A DNA stretch of 64,000 nucleotides from Catellatospora citrea (GCF_003610235.1 NZ_RAPR01000001.1:3410001-3474000), one strand, 5' to 3'. Shown: positions 35,800 through 45,096, counted from the first letter of the stretch. Translations and numbers: made by a program. Notes: a model not told the origin generated them from the letters alone.

Positions 35800-37422
35800 G
35801 TGACCGGCCGGCTGACCGCGCCGCCCGGCGCGAACGTCTCCCACCGGACGGTCCCGCCCCAGGCCACGACCGGGCCGGCGACGGACCGTGCGGCCACCGA
35901 GATGTCCGGGTTCGCCCGGGGCGGGGTCGCCAACCTCGCGGGCGCGGCGCTGGCCGCGGTGGCCGGGGTCGGTGTCACCTGGCTGGTGGCGCGCGGGCTG
36001 GGCCCGGCCGCGGCGGGCTCCTTCTTCGCCGCCACCTCGGCGTTCGTGCTGGTCGGCGGCGTCGCCCGGCTGGGCACGACGACGGCGCTGGTCTACTGGC
36101 CGGCCCGGCTGCGGGCCCAGGGCCGGCCCGAGCTGATCGGGCCGTGCCTGCGCAGCGGGCTCGTGCCGGTCGCGGTGCTCGGCCTCGCGCTGGGCGTCGC
36201 GGTATGGCTCACCGCCGCGCACTTCGTGCCCGAGTACGCCGGCCCGCTCACCATGCTCGCCCTGTTCCTGCCGGTGGCGGCGCTGTCGGAGGCGCTGCTC
36301 GCGGCGACCCGCGGCTACCGCATGATGCGGCCCACCGTGCTGCTCGAAAAGATCATGCGGCCCGCCACCCAGCTGCTGTGCGTGGGCTCGCTGGCCGTGC
36401 TGGCCCTGTCCGACATCATCTCGCCGCCGTCCACCTGGGCACTGGCCTGGGTGCTGCCGTACGTGCCGGGGGCCGCGATCGCCGGCTTCCTGGTATGGCG
36501 GCGCTGGCACTCCGAGCCGACGCTGACCCGCCGCGACCGTCTGGCCGCCCGGATCGAGGGCCGCACCGTGGGTCGCGCGTTCTGGCGCTACACCGCCCCC
36601 CGCGCGCTGGCCAACGCCGCGCAGACCGCGTTGCAGCGGGTCGACGTGCTCATGGTCGCCGGGCTGGCCGGGCTCGCCCCGGCTGCCGCGTACGCCGTCG
36701 CGGGCCGCTTCGTCGTGCTCGGCCAGCTCGCCAACGGCTCCATCGCGCAGGTGGTGCAGCCCCGGCTCGCCGAGACGCTGTCCGTGGGCGACCGGGAGGG
36801 CGCGCTGCGCCTCTACCAGACGGCCACCGCCTGGCTCGTGATGATCAGCTGGCCGCTGCACCTCATCGTGGCCTGCTACGCCGACCTGTACCTCGGGCTG
36901 TTCGGCGCGACCTACACCTCGGCCGCCCCCGCGGTGCGGGTGCTGGCGGCGGCGATGCTGATCAGCACCGGCTGCGGGATGGTCGACATGGTGCTGTCGA
37001 TGGCCGGGCGCACCACCTGGAACCTGATGAACGTGCTGCTGGCCCTGGTCACCATGGTCGCCATCGACCTGGTCGCGATCCCCCGGCTCGGCGTGGTCGG
37101 CGCGGCGATCGGCCTGGCCGCCGCGGTCGCGGTGAACAACCTGCTGCCGCTGGCCCAGCTCGCCACCTCGCTGCGGCTGCACCCGTTCGGTTCCGGCACG
37201 CGCACCGCGATGGCGCTGGCCGCCGGCAGTTTCGGCGTGCTGCCCTGGCTGGTGCGCCTGGTGGTGCCGAGCCAGCCGGTCGGCGCGGGCGCCGCCCTGG
37301 TGCTGGCCGCCGGGGTCTACTTCGGCGGGCTGCGCCGCTTCCAGGACCGGCTGGGCATCCCGGCCCTGCTCGCCGCGGCCCGACCCGGCCGCCGCAACAA
37401 CAAGGCCGCTCCGCAGGGGTAG
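35800..37422 (+). CDS. Wzx/MATE-type polysaccharide flippase
   Basis: The protein (540 residues from GTG 35800, 506 from ATG 35902) has about fourteen TM helices of the polysaccharide transporter family that moves lipid-linked repeat units across the membrane. It begins FARGGVANLAGAALAAVAGVGVTWLVARGLGPAAAGSFF, and the NVLLALVTMVAIDLVAIPRLGVVGAAIGLAAA segment is typical of the C-terminal half. The first 35 residues from the GTG are polar and weakly supported, and a hairpin sits on that start, so the ATG may be the true one. It fits Wzx/Wzy assembly with the ligase-family gene. Confidence 0.88.
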   Translation: MTGRLTAPPGANVSHRTVPPQATTGPATDRAATEMSGFARGGVANLAGAALAAVAGVGVTWLVARGLGPAAAGSFFAATSAFVLVGGVARLGTTTALVYWPARLRAQGRPELIGPCLRSGLVPVAVLGLALGVAVWLTAAHFVPEYAGPLTMLALFLPVAALSEALLAATRGYRMMRPTVLLEKIMRPATQLLCVGSLAVLALSDIISPPSTWALAWVLPYVPGAAIAGFLVWRRWHSEPTLTRRDRLAARIEGRTVGRAFWRYTAPRALANAAQTALQRVDVLMVAGLAGLAPAAAYAVAGRFVVLGQLANGSIAQVVQPRLAETLSVGDREGALRLYQTATAWLVMISWPLHLIVACYADLYLGLFGATYTSAAPAVRVLAAAMLISTGCGMVDMVLSMAGRTTWNLMNVLLALVTMVAIDLVAIPRLGVVGAAIGLAAAVAVNNLLPLAQLATSLRLHPFGSGTRTAMALAAGSFGVLPWLVRLVVPSQPVGAGAALVLAAGVYFGGLRRFQDRLGIPALLAAARPGRRNNKAAPQG

Positions 37423-37475
37423 CGGAGCGAGAGCACCGACAGCACCACTCAGAGAAGAAAAGGAACACGAACCGC

Positions 37476-38228
37476 ATGCGCGCCGACTACACCGAGATCT
37501 TCCAGGACGAGGCGACGGTCGAGAAGTACGAGCACGTCGTATACGCCCCGGACAGCTATGCCTCGGCGATAAATCGGCGCCAACGCGCCTACCTGCGCCG
37601 ACTCGCCAAACGGGCCTTCCCCTACCGCCGGCCCGTGCAGCACGACTTCGCCTGCGGCACCGGCCGCGCCATCCGGATCCTGCACGGCCTCGTCCGCGGC
37701 GCACACGGCTACGACACGTCGGCGGCGATGCTGGCCAAGGCCGAGGAGGTCGGCGCGTACGCCGAACTGCACCACGTGGCCGCCGAGGGGGAGGTGCCCG
37801 ACCCCGCGCCGACCGAGGTCCCGGCCCTGGTCACCATCTTCCGGCTGCTGCTCAACGTGGACAACGACGTGCGCGAGCGGGCCATCGCGTTCTCCGCGAA
37901 GGTGCTGCCCAATTACGACGCGGGCCTGCTCGTGGTGGAGAACCACGGCAACCGGCACTCGCTGCGCCACCTGCGCCACGCCCGGCACACCGGCTCGCCC
38001 TGGTTCGCCGAGCTCGACCACACCGAGGTCGCCGAACTGCTCGACCGGCACGGCTTCACCATCGTCGAGCAGCGCGGCTTCGCCCTGTTCACGCAGGGCT
38101 GGTACGGCCGGCGCGGGCTGCGCACGCTGGCCCGGCTCGTCGACGACTTCGTCGCCCGCACCGGCTGGGGCGGCACCTGGGCCGTGAACGTGCTGTACGT
38201 CGCCCGCCGCACCCGGCCCGTCGACTGA
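37476..38228 (+). CDS. SAM-dependent methyltransferase
   Basis: The 250-residue class I methyltransferase has the SAM motif HDFACGTGRAIRIL (about residues 54-67) and the acidic motif II region HGYDTSAAMLAKAEE (about 75-90), and ends in a family-typical beta strand (WAVNVLYVARR). Acceptor unknown; a sugar O-methyltransferase of the polysaccharide is likely from context. Start ATG 37476 lies after AAAAGGAACACG. It is the last gene but one of the first co-directional block. Confidence 0.85.
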   Translation: MRADYTEIFQDEATVEKYEHVVYAPDSYASAINRRQRAYLRRLAKRAFPYRRPVQHDFACGTGRAIRILHGLVRGAHGYDTSAAMLAKAEEVGAYAELHHVAAEGEVPDPAPTEVPALVTIFRLLLNVDNDVRERAIAFSAKVLPNYDAGLLVVENHGNRHSLRHLRHARHTGSPWFAELDHTEVAELLDRHGFTIVEQRGFALFTQGWYGRRGLRTLARLVDDFVARTGWGGTWAVNVLYVARRTRPVD

Positions 38229-38229
38229 C

Positions 38230-39213
38230 ATGGTCCGCCTGCTGCGGATCCTGACCGGGGTGGCCGCCGTCGCCACGCTCGCCACGTGCGGCTCCCCTCC
38301 CCCGGCCGACCGCGGCATCGCGGTGTCCCCGCCGCCCGGCTCCCCCGTCGCGCCCGCCGCGGCGGGCGGGCCGGTCGCCGCTCCCGCGACCGGCGCGCTG
38401 CTCGGCGCGTGGGTCCGCCCCGACAGCCTCACCCAGGCCGGGCGCGTCACCGGCGTCGCCGAGTTCGAGCAGGAGCTGGGGCGGCGGCTCGACGTCGTCA
38501 ACACGTACCGCCGGCTGCGCGAGGAGTTCGGCACCAGCTCGGACCGGACGTTCCTGGAGTCCGGGGCGACGCTGATGTTCAGCTGGACCGGCGGGCCGAG
38601 CGCCGAGGTGGTGCTCGGCGACCACGACGACGAGATCCGCGAGCACGCCCGCCAGGCGCGCGACCTGGACGTGCCGGTGCTGCTGCGGCTGCGCTGGGAG
38701 ATGGACCGGCCGAACCTGCTGGCCGAGGTCGGCTCGCCCGAGGAGTACGTCGCCGCGTGGCGGCACACCCGCGCCCTGTTCGCGGCCGAGGGCGCCGACA
38801 ACGTGTCCTGGGTGTGGTGCCCGACGGAGGAGGGCTTCGCGGCGGCCCGCGCCCAGGACTTCTATCCCGGCGACGACCAGGTCGACTGGACCTGCGTCGA
38901 CGCGTACGCCGGGTCGGAGCTCGTTCCCCTGGGCACGTTGCTGGAACCGTTCCTGCGCTGGGCCGCCGCCCGCCCGCACCCCATCATGATCGGCGAGTAC
39001 GGCGTCTCCCGCGCCTGGACCGCCGCCCAGCGCGCCGCCTGGCTGCGCGACGCCACCACCGTGTTCCGCCGCAACACCCAGATCAAAGCGGTTCTCTACT
39101 TCGAGTCCAACCCCGACAACCGCACCCCCGCCGGCGAGTTCGCCCTCCGCCCCGACCCCGCCCCCCTCGCCGCCTTCCGCACCACCGCCCACGACCCCCA
39201 CTTCCGCCGCTGA
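38230..39213 (+). CDS. GH26-like lipoprotein glycosidase
   Basis: The 327-residue product has a signal sequence with lipobox LATC (about residue 20), a short Pro/Ala-rich spacer and a TIM-barrel domain. The candidate catalytic glutamates are in LRLRWEMDRPN (about residue 155) and IMIGEYGVSR (about 256). The tail KAVLYFESNPDN parallels LKALVYFESPAAE in the larger GH26-like protein at 27540-30050, so the two are related. An envelope-anchored glycosidase in a polymer locus may trim or process chains. Start ATG 38230 is 1 nt past the methyltransferase stop. Confidence 0.85.
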   Translation: MVRLLRILTGVAAVATLATCGSPPPADRGIAVSPPPGSPVAPAAAGGPVAAPATGALLGAWVRPDSLTQAGRVTGVAEFEQELGRRLDVVNTYRRLREEFGTSSDRTFLESGATLMFSWTGGPSAEVVLGDHDDEIREHARQARDLDVPVLLRLRWEMDRPNLLAEVGSPEEYVAAWRHTRALFAAEGADNVSWVWCPTEEGFAAARAQDFYPGDDQVDWTCVDAYAGSELVPLGTLLEPFLRWAAARPHPIMIGEYGVSRAWTAAQRAAWLRDATTVFRRNTQIKAVLYFESNPDNRTPAGEFALRPDPAPLAAFRTTAHDPHFRR

Positions 39214-39223
39214 CGGCCCCGCC

Positions 39224-40030
39224 TCACCTGCGGCGGAGGGCGGCGCCGGCCAGGAGGCGGGCGGCGTACGGAAGGTCGTGGACGAGGTAGCGGCCCGCCA
39301 GGCGGCCGGGTTCCTGGGCCAGGCGGTGGGCCCATTCGAGGCCGCTGCGCTGCATCCAGATCGGGGCGCGGTGCAGTTCGCCGGCGACGAAGCCGATGGC
39401 CGCGCCGCAGCCGATGAACCAGGTGAAGGGCAGTTCGGCGCGCAGGTCGGAGATGACGCGCTCCTGCTTGGGGAAGCCGAGGCCGACGAAGACGAAGTCG
39501 GGTTTGGCCTCGATGACGTCGGTGTACACCTGCGCACACTGGTCCGGGTCCAGGTCGAAGCCGAACGGCGGGGCGACCTGGCCGGCGATGCGCAGCCCGG
39601 GGCACCCGGCGGCGAGCACGGACGCGGCCTTGACCGCGCCGTCGGTGCCGGTCTCGTCCGGCGGCGTGCCGCCGAGCAGGTACACCGAGCGGCCGGCGCG
39701 GCCGAGGGCGGCGGACAGGCTCCAGATGAGACCGGAGCCGGTCACCCGTTCGGGTAGCGGGGTCCGGGACAGTTTGCTGGCCCAGACCAGTGGCATGCCG
39801 TCGGCGACGATCATGGTCGCGTCCTCGAGGAAGCCGCGGATCTCGGCGGCGCGCGCGCTGCGGCCGGAGGCCAGCCGCATGATGTCGACGTTCGGGGTGA
39901 GGATGCGGCCCCCGTCGCCGCGCTCGAGGGCGGCGATCACTCTTTCGGCTACGGCCTCCTCGGTGACGGCGTCGAACCAGGTGCCGGCGAGGTGGACCTT
40001 CCGTCCATAAATTGTCCCCGTAAAAGCCAT
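39224..40030 (-). CDS. WecB/TagA/CpsF-family glycosyltransferase
   Basis: The 268-residue enzyme matches the family that transfers N-acetylmannosamine or a similar sugar to a lipid-linked primer. Characteristic segments are LTPNVDIMRLA (about residue 45), the ADGMPLVWASKL motif (about 75), YLLGGTPP and FVGLGFPKQE (about 180). It is on the opposite strand to its neighbours and converges with the GH26-like lipoprotein. The ATG at 40030 lies in a comparatively AT-rich divergent promoter region (40031-40118). It may initiate the repeat unit. Confidence 0.9.
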   Translation of the reverse strand: MAFTGTIYGRKVHLAGTWFDAVTEEAVAERVIAALERGDGGRILTPNVDIMRLASGRSARAAEIRGFLEDATMIVADGMPLVWASKLSRTPLPERVTGSGLIWSLSAALGRAGRSVYLLGGTPPDETGTDGAVKAASVLAAGCPGLRIAGQVAPPFGFDLDPDQCAQVYTDVIEAKPDFVFVGLGFPKQERVISDLRAELPFTWFIGCGAAIGFVAGELHRAPIWMQRSGLEWAHRLAQEPGRLAGRYLVHDLPYAARLLAGAALRRR

Positions 40031-40118
40031 GAATTCAGACAATACAGACCAATAACTCCGTTCGGTCGTTATACCGCACGAGGCGCGTCGCGGACCGGCA
40101 CGCCGCAGTGGGGGATGT

Positions 40119-41081
40119 ATGACGACCAGGGTTCTATTCGTCGGTGGGCTCGGCCGCAGCGGCACGACCCTGATCGAGCGCGTGCTCGGCGAGCTGCCCG
40201 GCGTGTGCGCCCTGGGCGAGATCGTCCACCTCTGGCAGCGCGACCTGCGCGACGACGAGCGCTGCGGCTGCGGTGAGCGGTTCAGCGGCTGCGACTTCTG
40301 GCAGCGCGTCGGCGTCGCCGCCTTCGGCGGCTGGCACCGGGTGGACGTGCACCGCATCCTGGCGCTGCGCGACCTGGTCGAGCGCACCCGGCACATCCCG
40401 CGGCTGGCCGGGCCGAGGCGGCAGGCGTTGGACTTCACCGCGCTGGTCACCGAGTACGCCGACTACTACGGGCGGATCTACGCCGCGGCCGCCGAGGTCT
40501 CCGGGGCGCGCATCGTGATCGACTCGTCCAAGCACAGCGCGCTGGCGCACTGCCTGCGCTGGTCGGACGCGGTGGATCTGCGGGTGCTGCACGTGGTGCG
40601 CGACGCCCGCGGGGTGGCCTACTCGTGGACCAAGACGGTCGCCCGCCCGGAGACCGACGGCGCCGAGGAGATGACCCGCTACGCCCCCACCCGCAGCGCG
40701 CTGCTGTGGAACGCGCACAACGCCGCCTTCGGGCTGCTGCGCCGGCGCGGCATCGCCGTGCGCCGGGTGCGCTACGAGGAGTTCCTGGCCCGGCCCCGCA
40801 ACAGCGTGCAGCGCATCGCCGCGTTCATGGGGCTGGACCCGTCCGTGATGGACCTGGGCTTCGTCTCCGACGACGCCGTCGAGCTGTCCCAAGGCCACAG
40901 CGCCGCGGGCAACCCGATGCGGTTCACGGTCGGGCGCATCGAGTTGCGCCGCGACGACGCCTGGCGCCGGCAACTGCCGCCGCGCCAGCGCGCCCTGGTC
41001 GGGGCCGTGTGCGCGCCGCTGCTGCGGGCGTACGGCTACCCGCTGAGCAGCACCGCTGAGATCGTGGGAGCACACCGATGA
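40119..41081 (+). CDS. PAPS-dependent sulfotransferase 2
   Basis: The 320-residue protein carries the 5'-phosphosulfate loop FVGGLGRSGTTLIERVL (residues 7-23) and the 3'-phosphate region LHVVRDARGVAYSWTKTV (about 151-168) of the sulfotransferase superfamily. Three close cysteines (CGCGERFSGC, about 49-58) are unusual and may bind metal. It differs from sulfotransferase 1 and probably modifies another position. ATG 40119 has GGGGGATGT upstream. Its stop overlaps the next gene's ATG by 4 nt. Confidence 0.9.
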   Translation: MTTRVLFVGGLGRSGTTLIERVLGELPGVCALGEIVHLWQRDLRDDERCGCGERFSGCDFWQRVGVAAFGGWHRVDVHRILALRDLVERTRHIPRLAGPRRQALDFTALVTEYADYYGRIYAAAAEVSGARIVIDSSKHSALAHCLRWSDAVDLRVLHVVRDARGVAYSWTKTVARPETDGAEEMTRYAPTRSALLWNAHNAAFGLLRRRGIAVRRVRYEEFLARPRNSVQRIAAFMGLDPSVMDLGFVSDDAVELSQGHSAAGNPMRFTVGRIELRRDDAWRRQLPPRQRALVGAVCAPLLRAYGYPLSSTAEIVGAHR

Positions 41082-42139
41082 AGCACAAGGTCAACACCGG
41101 CCGGTTCGACGGCACCCGCGGCGCACGACCGGTCGCCGCCGGCAGCATGACGGTAGGCGGCACGCCGGCAGCCCGGCCGGCGGCAGGCGGCGCGGCCGTG
41201 GACACCACGTCGGCCGAGCGCCGCGACTGGCCCGCGGTCGGCGTGGTCATTCCCACCCGCAACCGCCCGGAACTGCTGCGCAAGGCCCTCGACGCGGTAC
41301 GCGCGCAGGACTACCCCGGCCCACTGCGGGTCATCGTGGTCTTCGACCAGGCCGAGCCCGACCTGCAGTTGGCCACCGCCGACCACCGGCCGGTGCTGGT
41401 GCTGGCCAACTGGCGGCAGGTGGGCCTGGCCGGGGCCCGCAACACGGGCATCGCGGCGCTGGACACCGAGCTGGTGGCGTTCTGCGACGACGACGACGTC
41501 TGGCACCCGAGCAAGCTGCGCCGCCAGGTGGACGCCCTGGTGCGCACGCCGGACGCGGAGTTCGCGACGTGTGCGATCGAGGTGGAGTTCGAGGGGGTCG
41601 GGCACCCGCGGCTGGCCGGCACCGACGCGGTGACCGTCGAGCACCTGGCGCGCTCCCGGATGTCGATGCTGCACTCGTCGGGTTTCCTGGCCCGGCGCGA
41701 GGCGCTGCTGGAGTCCGGCGTCATCGGCCCGGTCTCCGAGGACGCCCCCGGCAGCCAGAACGAGGACTGGGACCTGCTGCTGCGGGCCGCCCGCCGGCAC
41801 CCGATCGTGCACGTCGACGAGCCGCTGGTACGGGTGCTCTGGGGCCGCAGCAGCTTCTACGCGTACGAGTACTCCACCAAGATCTCTTCGCTGCGCTGGA
41901 TGATGGCCCGCCACCCGGAGATCTCCGGCTGTCGGCCGGGCGCGGCCCGGGTCTACGGCCAGCTGGCCTGCTGGTCGGCGGCGGCCGGGGACAAGCGGCA
42001 GGCCTGGCGCTGGACCCGCGAGACGGTCCGCAACAACTGGCGCGAGCCGCGCGCCGCGATCGCGCTGGCCGCCCTCACCGGGGCGGTCAAGGTCGAGACG
42101 GTGCTGACCGCGCTGCACCGGCGCGGGCACGGCATCTGA
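41078..42139 (+). CDS. Family 2 glycosyltransferase
   Basis: The 353-residue GT-A fold enzyme has a variable 45-residue N-terminus and then VGVVIPTRNRPELLRKALDAV (about residues 49-69). The nucleotide-sugar/metal site is VAFCDDDDVWHPSKL (about 131-145) and the acceptor-side acid region NEDWDLLLRAARRHP lies near residue 230. It probably adds a sugar to the polysaccharide repeat. The ATG overlaps the sulfotransferase stop (ATGA), which ties sulfation and glycosylation steps together in one transcript. Confidence 0.92.
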   Translation: MKHKVNTGRFDGTRGARPVAAGSMTVGGTPAARPAAGGAAVDTTSAERRDWPAVGVVIPTRNRPELLRKALDAVRAQDYPGPLRVIVVFDQAEPDLQLATADHRPVLVLANWRQVGLAGARNTGIAALDTELVAFCDDDDVWHPSKLRRQVDALVRTPDAEFATCAIEVEFEGVGHPRLAGTDAVTVEHLARSRMSMLHSSGFLARREALLESGVIGPVSEDAPGSQNEDWDLLLRAARRHPIVHVDEPLVRVLWGRSSFYAYEYSTKISSLRWMMARHPEISGCRPGAARVYGQLACWSAAAGDKRQAWRWTRETVRNNWREPRAAIALAALTGAVKVETVLTALHRRGHGI

Positions 42140-42277
42140 ACGCGTTCGCACAGTCACACCTGCACCGATCACCACGTTCCACCGTTGCCCGTGCGCGTCC
42201 GCGTACGATACGGTGTTGAACCTTGTTGGATTTCGGTGACTTAGGCTCCTCCGGGAGCCGGCAGGTGAGGAGACGGG

Positions 42278-43033
42278 ATGCTCGCCCCGCAACGCCAGCA
42301 GGCGATCCTCGCCCAGGTGCGCCGCTCCGGCGGGGTGCGCGTGGCCGACCTCGTCGCCGAACTCGGCGTCTCCGACATGACCATCCGCCGCGACCTCGAA
42401 GTGCTCGCCGAGCGCGGCCTCGTCGTCAAGGTGCACGGCGGGGCGACCGCGCCCCCGTCCGGCGTAGCCGACGAGCCCGGCTTCGCCGCGAAAGCAGAAC
42501 GCCAGCGTACGGAGAAGGCCAAGCTCGCCGAGGCCGCCGCCGCCCACGTCGCTCCCGGCAGCGCGATCGCGCTCTCGGCGGGCACCACCACGGTGCGGCT
42601 GGCCCAGCGCCTGGTCGAGATCCCCGGGCTGACCGTGGTGACCAACTCCATCCCGGTCGCCGACGTCTTCTACCGCTCGGGCCGCCCCGACCAGACCGTG
42701 GTGCTCACCGGCGGCACCCGCACCCCGTCCGACGCGCTGGTCGGCCCGATCGCCGTCGCCTCGCTGCGCGACCTGCACGTCGACCAGCTGTTCCTCGGCG
42801 TGCACGGGCTCAGCGTCGAGGCCGGGCTGACCACGCCGAACCTGCTCGAAGCCGAGACGAACCGGGCCCTGATCGCGGCCACCCGCCGCCTGGTCGTGCT
42901 CGCCGACCACACCAAGTGGGAGACGCTCGGCATCGCGTCGATCGTCCCGCTCAGCGCCGTCGACCTGCTCATCACCGACGCCGAACCGCCGGTGGACGTC
43001 ACCGAGCTCACCGTTGTGGAGATCACCCCATGA
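42278..43033 (+). CDS. DeoR/GlpR-family transcriptional regulator
   Basis: The 251-residue repressor has an N-terminal winged HTH (QAILAQVRRSGGVRVADLVAELGVSDMTIRRDLEVL, about residues 6-45). Its sugar-phosphate-binding DeoRC domain contains ALSAGTTTVRLAQRL and VLTGGTRTPSDALVGPIA. It overlaps galT by 4 nt (ATGA), so it very likely controls galactose use in response to a sugar phosphate. The 138-bp upstream region has no gene. Confidence 0.93.
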   Translation: MLAPQRQQAILAQVRRSGGVRVADLVAELGVSDMTIRRDLEVLAERGLVVKVHGGATAPPSGVADEPGFAAKAERQRTEKAKLAEAAAAHVAPGSAIALSAGTTTVRLAQRLVEIPGLTVVTNSIPVADVFYRSGRPDQTVVLTGGTRTPSDALVGPIAVASLRDLHVDQLFLGVHGLSVEAGLTTPNLLEAETNRALIAATRRLVVLADHTKWETLGIASIVPLSAVDLLITDAEPPVDVTELTVVEITP

Positions 43034-44058
43034 AACGCACCAGCACCACGATGGCCGACGGCCGTGAACTGATCTACTTCGACGAGCACGACGACGCCGT
43101 ACGCGCCATGGTCGACGACCGTGAGCTGCCCCCGCCGCCCGCGCCGGCCGAGCTGCGCTTCGACCCGCTCACCGAGGACTGGGTCGCCGTCGCCGCGCAC
43201 CGGCAGACCCGCACCTTCCTGCCGCCCACCGAGGAGTGCCCGCTCTGCCCCACCAAGGGCGCGTTCCTGACCGAGGTGCCCGCCGACGACTACGACGTGG
43301 TGGTGTTCGAGAACCGCTTCCCCTCGTTCTCCGGCGACGCCGGGCGCTGCGAGGTCGTCGTCTTCTCGCCGCAGCACGACGCGTCGTTCAAGGACCTGCC
43401 CGTGTCGCGGGTGCGCACCGTGCTGCGGGCGATGGCCGACCGCACCGCCGAGCTGTCCGCCCAGCCGGGCGTCGAGCAGGTGTTCTGCTTCGAGAACCGG
43501 GGCGTCGAGATCGGCGTGACGCTGCACCACCCGCACGGGCAGATCTACGCGTACCCGTACGTCACCCCGGTCACCCGCCGCTACCTGGAGGCGGCGCGCA
43601 CCTTCCGGGACTCCCACGGCGGCAACCTCTACGCCGACCTGCTCGCCCGCGAGCGTGCGGACGGCTCGCGGGTCGTCGCGTCGAACGAGCTGTGGACCGC
43701 GTTCGTGCCGTACGCGGCCCGCTGGCCGTACGAGATCCACCTCGCCCCGCACCGGCAGGTCCCCGACCTGGCCGCGCTCACCGAGGCGGAGCTGGACGCG
43801 TGCGCGCCGCTCTGGTCGGAGCTCACCCGGCGGCTCGACGGGCTGTTCGACCTGGCCATGCCGTACATCGCCGGCTGGCACCAGGCCCCCGTGCATGCCG
43901 ACCGCGACCTCGGTTACCTGCACCTGCGCCTGATCAGCTCCCGGCGCGCGCCGGGCAAGCTGAAGTACCTGGCCGGGTCGGAGTCGGCGATGGGCGCGTG
44001 GGTCAACGACATCGCGCCGGAGCAGGCGGCTGCTGCGCTCAGGGCGGTTTCCCTCTAA
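43030..44058 (+). CDS. galT: Galactose-1-phosphate uridylyltransferase
   Basis: The 342-residue Leloir-pathway enzyme exchanges UMP between UDP-glucose and galactose-1-phosphate. The active-site HPHGQ is at residues 167-171 with the nucleophile His169. Zinc ligands include Cys70 and Cys73 (CPLC), and the second His region is LHLRLISSRRAPGKLKYLAG near the C-terminus. It is translationally coupled to the DeoR gene. It could feed UDP-galactose to the neighbouring polymer genes. No galK or galE is seen in the window. Confidence 0.95.
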   Translation: MKRTSTTMADGRELIYFDEHDDAVRAMVDDRELPPPPAPAELRFDPLTEDWVAVAAHRQTRTFLPPTEECPLCPTKGAFLTEVPADDYDVVVFENRFPSFSGDAGRCEVVVFSPQHDASFKDLPVSRVRTVLRAMADRTAELSAQPGVEQVFCFENRGVEIGVTLHHPHGQIYAYPYVTPVTRRYLEAARTFRDSHGGNLYADLLARERADGSRVVASNELWTAFVPYAARWPYEIHLAPHRQVPDLAALTEAELDACAPLWSELTRRLDGLFDLAMPYIAGWHQAPVHADRDLGYLHLRLISSRRAPGKLKYLAGSESAMGAWVNDIAPEQAAAALRAVSL

Positions 44059-44068
44059 GTTCGTACAT

Positions 44069-45058
44069 GTGAACGACACCGAGGTCACCGAAGTCGTCGA
44101 AGTCGAGGTCGAACCCGGCGTCCGGCTGCGCCTGCGCCACCGCGCGGCACGCCCTGCGACCGGTCGCGACAGCGCGGGCGGACATGCGGCGGGTGCCACG
44201 ACACCGCACGACACGGCAGGTCCTGACGGACTGCACGGCGCGGCGGCCGCGGTCGGCGGGCCGCACACGGCGGGCGCCGATGGTGGCGCGGCACCAGGAC
44301 CGGTGCCGTTCCTGCTGGTCCACGGGCTGTCCTCGAACGCGCGGCTGTGGGACGAGGTCGGCGACGCGCTCGCGGCGGCGGGGCACCCAAGCTGGGCTGT
44401 CGACCTGCGCGGGCACGGCGAGTCGGACGCGCCGGAGTCGGGATACGACACCGGCACCGCCGCGGCCGACCTCGCCGCCGTCATCACCACGCTGGGCCTG
44501 TCCCGGCCGGTGGTGGCCGGCCAGTCGTGGGGCGGCAACGTGGTGGTCCGGCTGGCCGCCAAGCACCCCGACCTGCCCGGCGCGCTCGGGCTGGTCGACG
44601 GCGGCTGGATCGACCTGCACGCCGCCTTCCCCGACTGGCAGTCCTGCGAGCGGGCGCTGCGCCCGCAGGACATCGACGGCAGGCCCGCCGCCGCCATGCG
44701 GCAGTGGCTGGCCTCGGCCCACCCCGACTGGTCGGACACGGCCCGGGAGGCGACGCTGGCGAACATGCGGATCCGCGCCGACGGCACCGTCGCGCGGCGC
44801 CTGACCATCCCGCACCACCTGGAGATCCTGCGCTCGATGTGGGACGGGCCGCCCGGCCCGGACCTGCCGCTGGTGGCCGTGCCCGCGCTGCTGCTGCCCG
44901 CGCTGGGCCCGCAGGACGAACGCGCCGACACGGTGCGCCGCGCCGCGGCGGCGCTGCCCGACGCCACCGTGCGCTGGTATCCCGGCGCCGACCACGACCT
45001 GCACGCCCAGCACCCCGCGACGATCGCGGCGGACCTGCTCACCCTGGCCGTCCCATGA
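44069..45058 (+). CDS. Alpha/beta hydrolase
   Basis: The 329-residue protein has the alpha/beta hydrolase fold. The oxyanion loop is FLLVHGLSSNARLWD (about residues 82-96), the nucleophile Ser is in VAGQSWGGNVVV (about 154), and the likely His is in YPGADHDLHAQHP near the C-terminus. Residues about 25-75 are a Gly/Ala/His-rich low-complexity insertion (AGGHAAGATTPHDTAGPDG) of no clear function. The GTG at 44069 lies 10 nt after galT. The DNA for its last residues is partly duplicated just downstream. Confidence 0.88.
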   Translation: MNDTEVTEVVEVEVEPGVRLRLRHRAARPATGRDSAGGHAAGATTPHDTAGPDGLHGAAAAVGGPHTAGADGGAAPGPVPFLLVHGLSSNARLWDEVGDALAAAGHPSWAVDLRGHGESDAPESGYDTGTAAADLAAVITTLGLSRPVVAGQSWGGNVVVRLAAKHPDLPGALGLVDGGWIDLHAAFPDWQSCERALRPQDIDGRPAAAMRQWLASAHPDWSDTAREATLANMRIRADGTVARRLTIPHHLEILRSMWDGPPGPDLPLVAVPALLLPALGPQDERADTVRRAAAALPDATVRWYPGADHDLHAQHPATIAADLLTLAVP

Positions 45059-45096
45059 CCCGCCACGATCGCTGCAGACCTGCTCACCCTGACCGC
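45014..45096 (+). repeat. Degenerate tandem duplication of the hydrolase 3' end
   Basis: The 38 bp at 45014-45051, starting CCCGCGACGATCGCGG, recur at 45059-45096 with five to six substitutions. The second copy lies outside the coding region, so it is a short tandem duplication that has begun to diverge. Confidence 0.75.
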
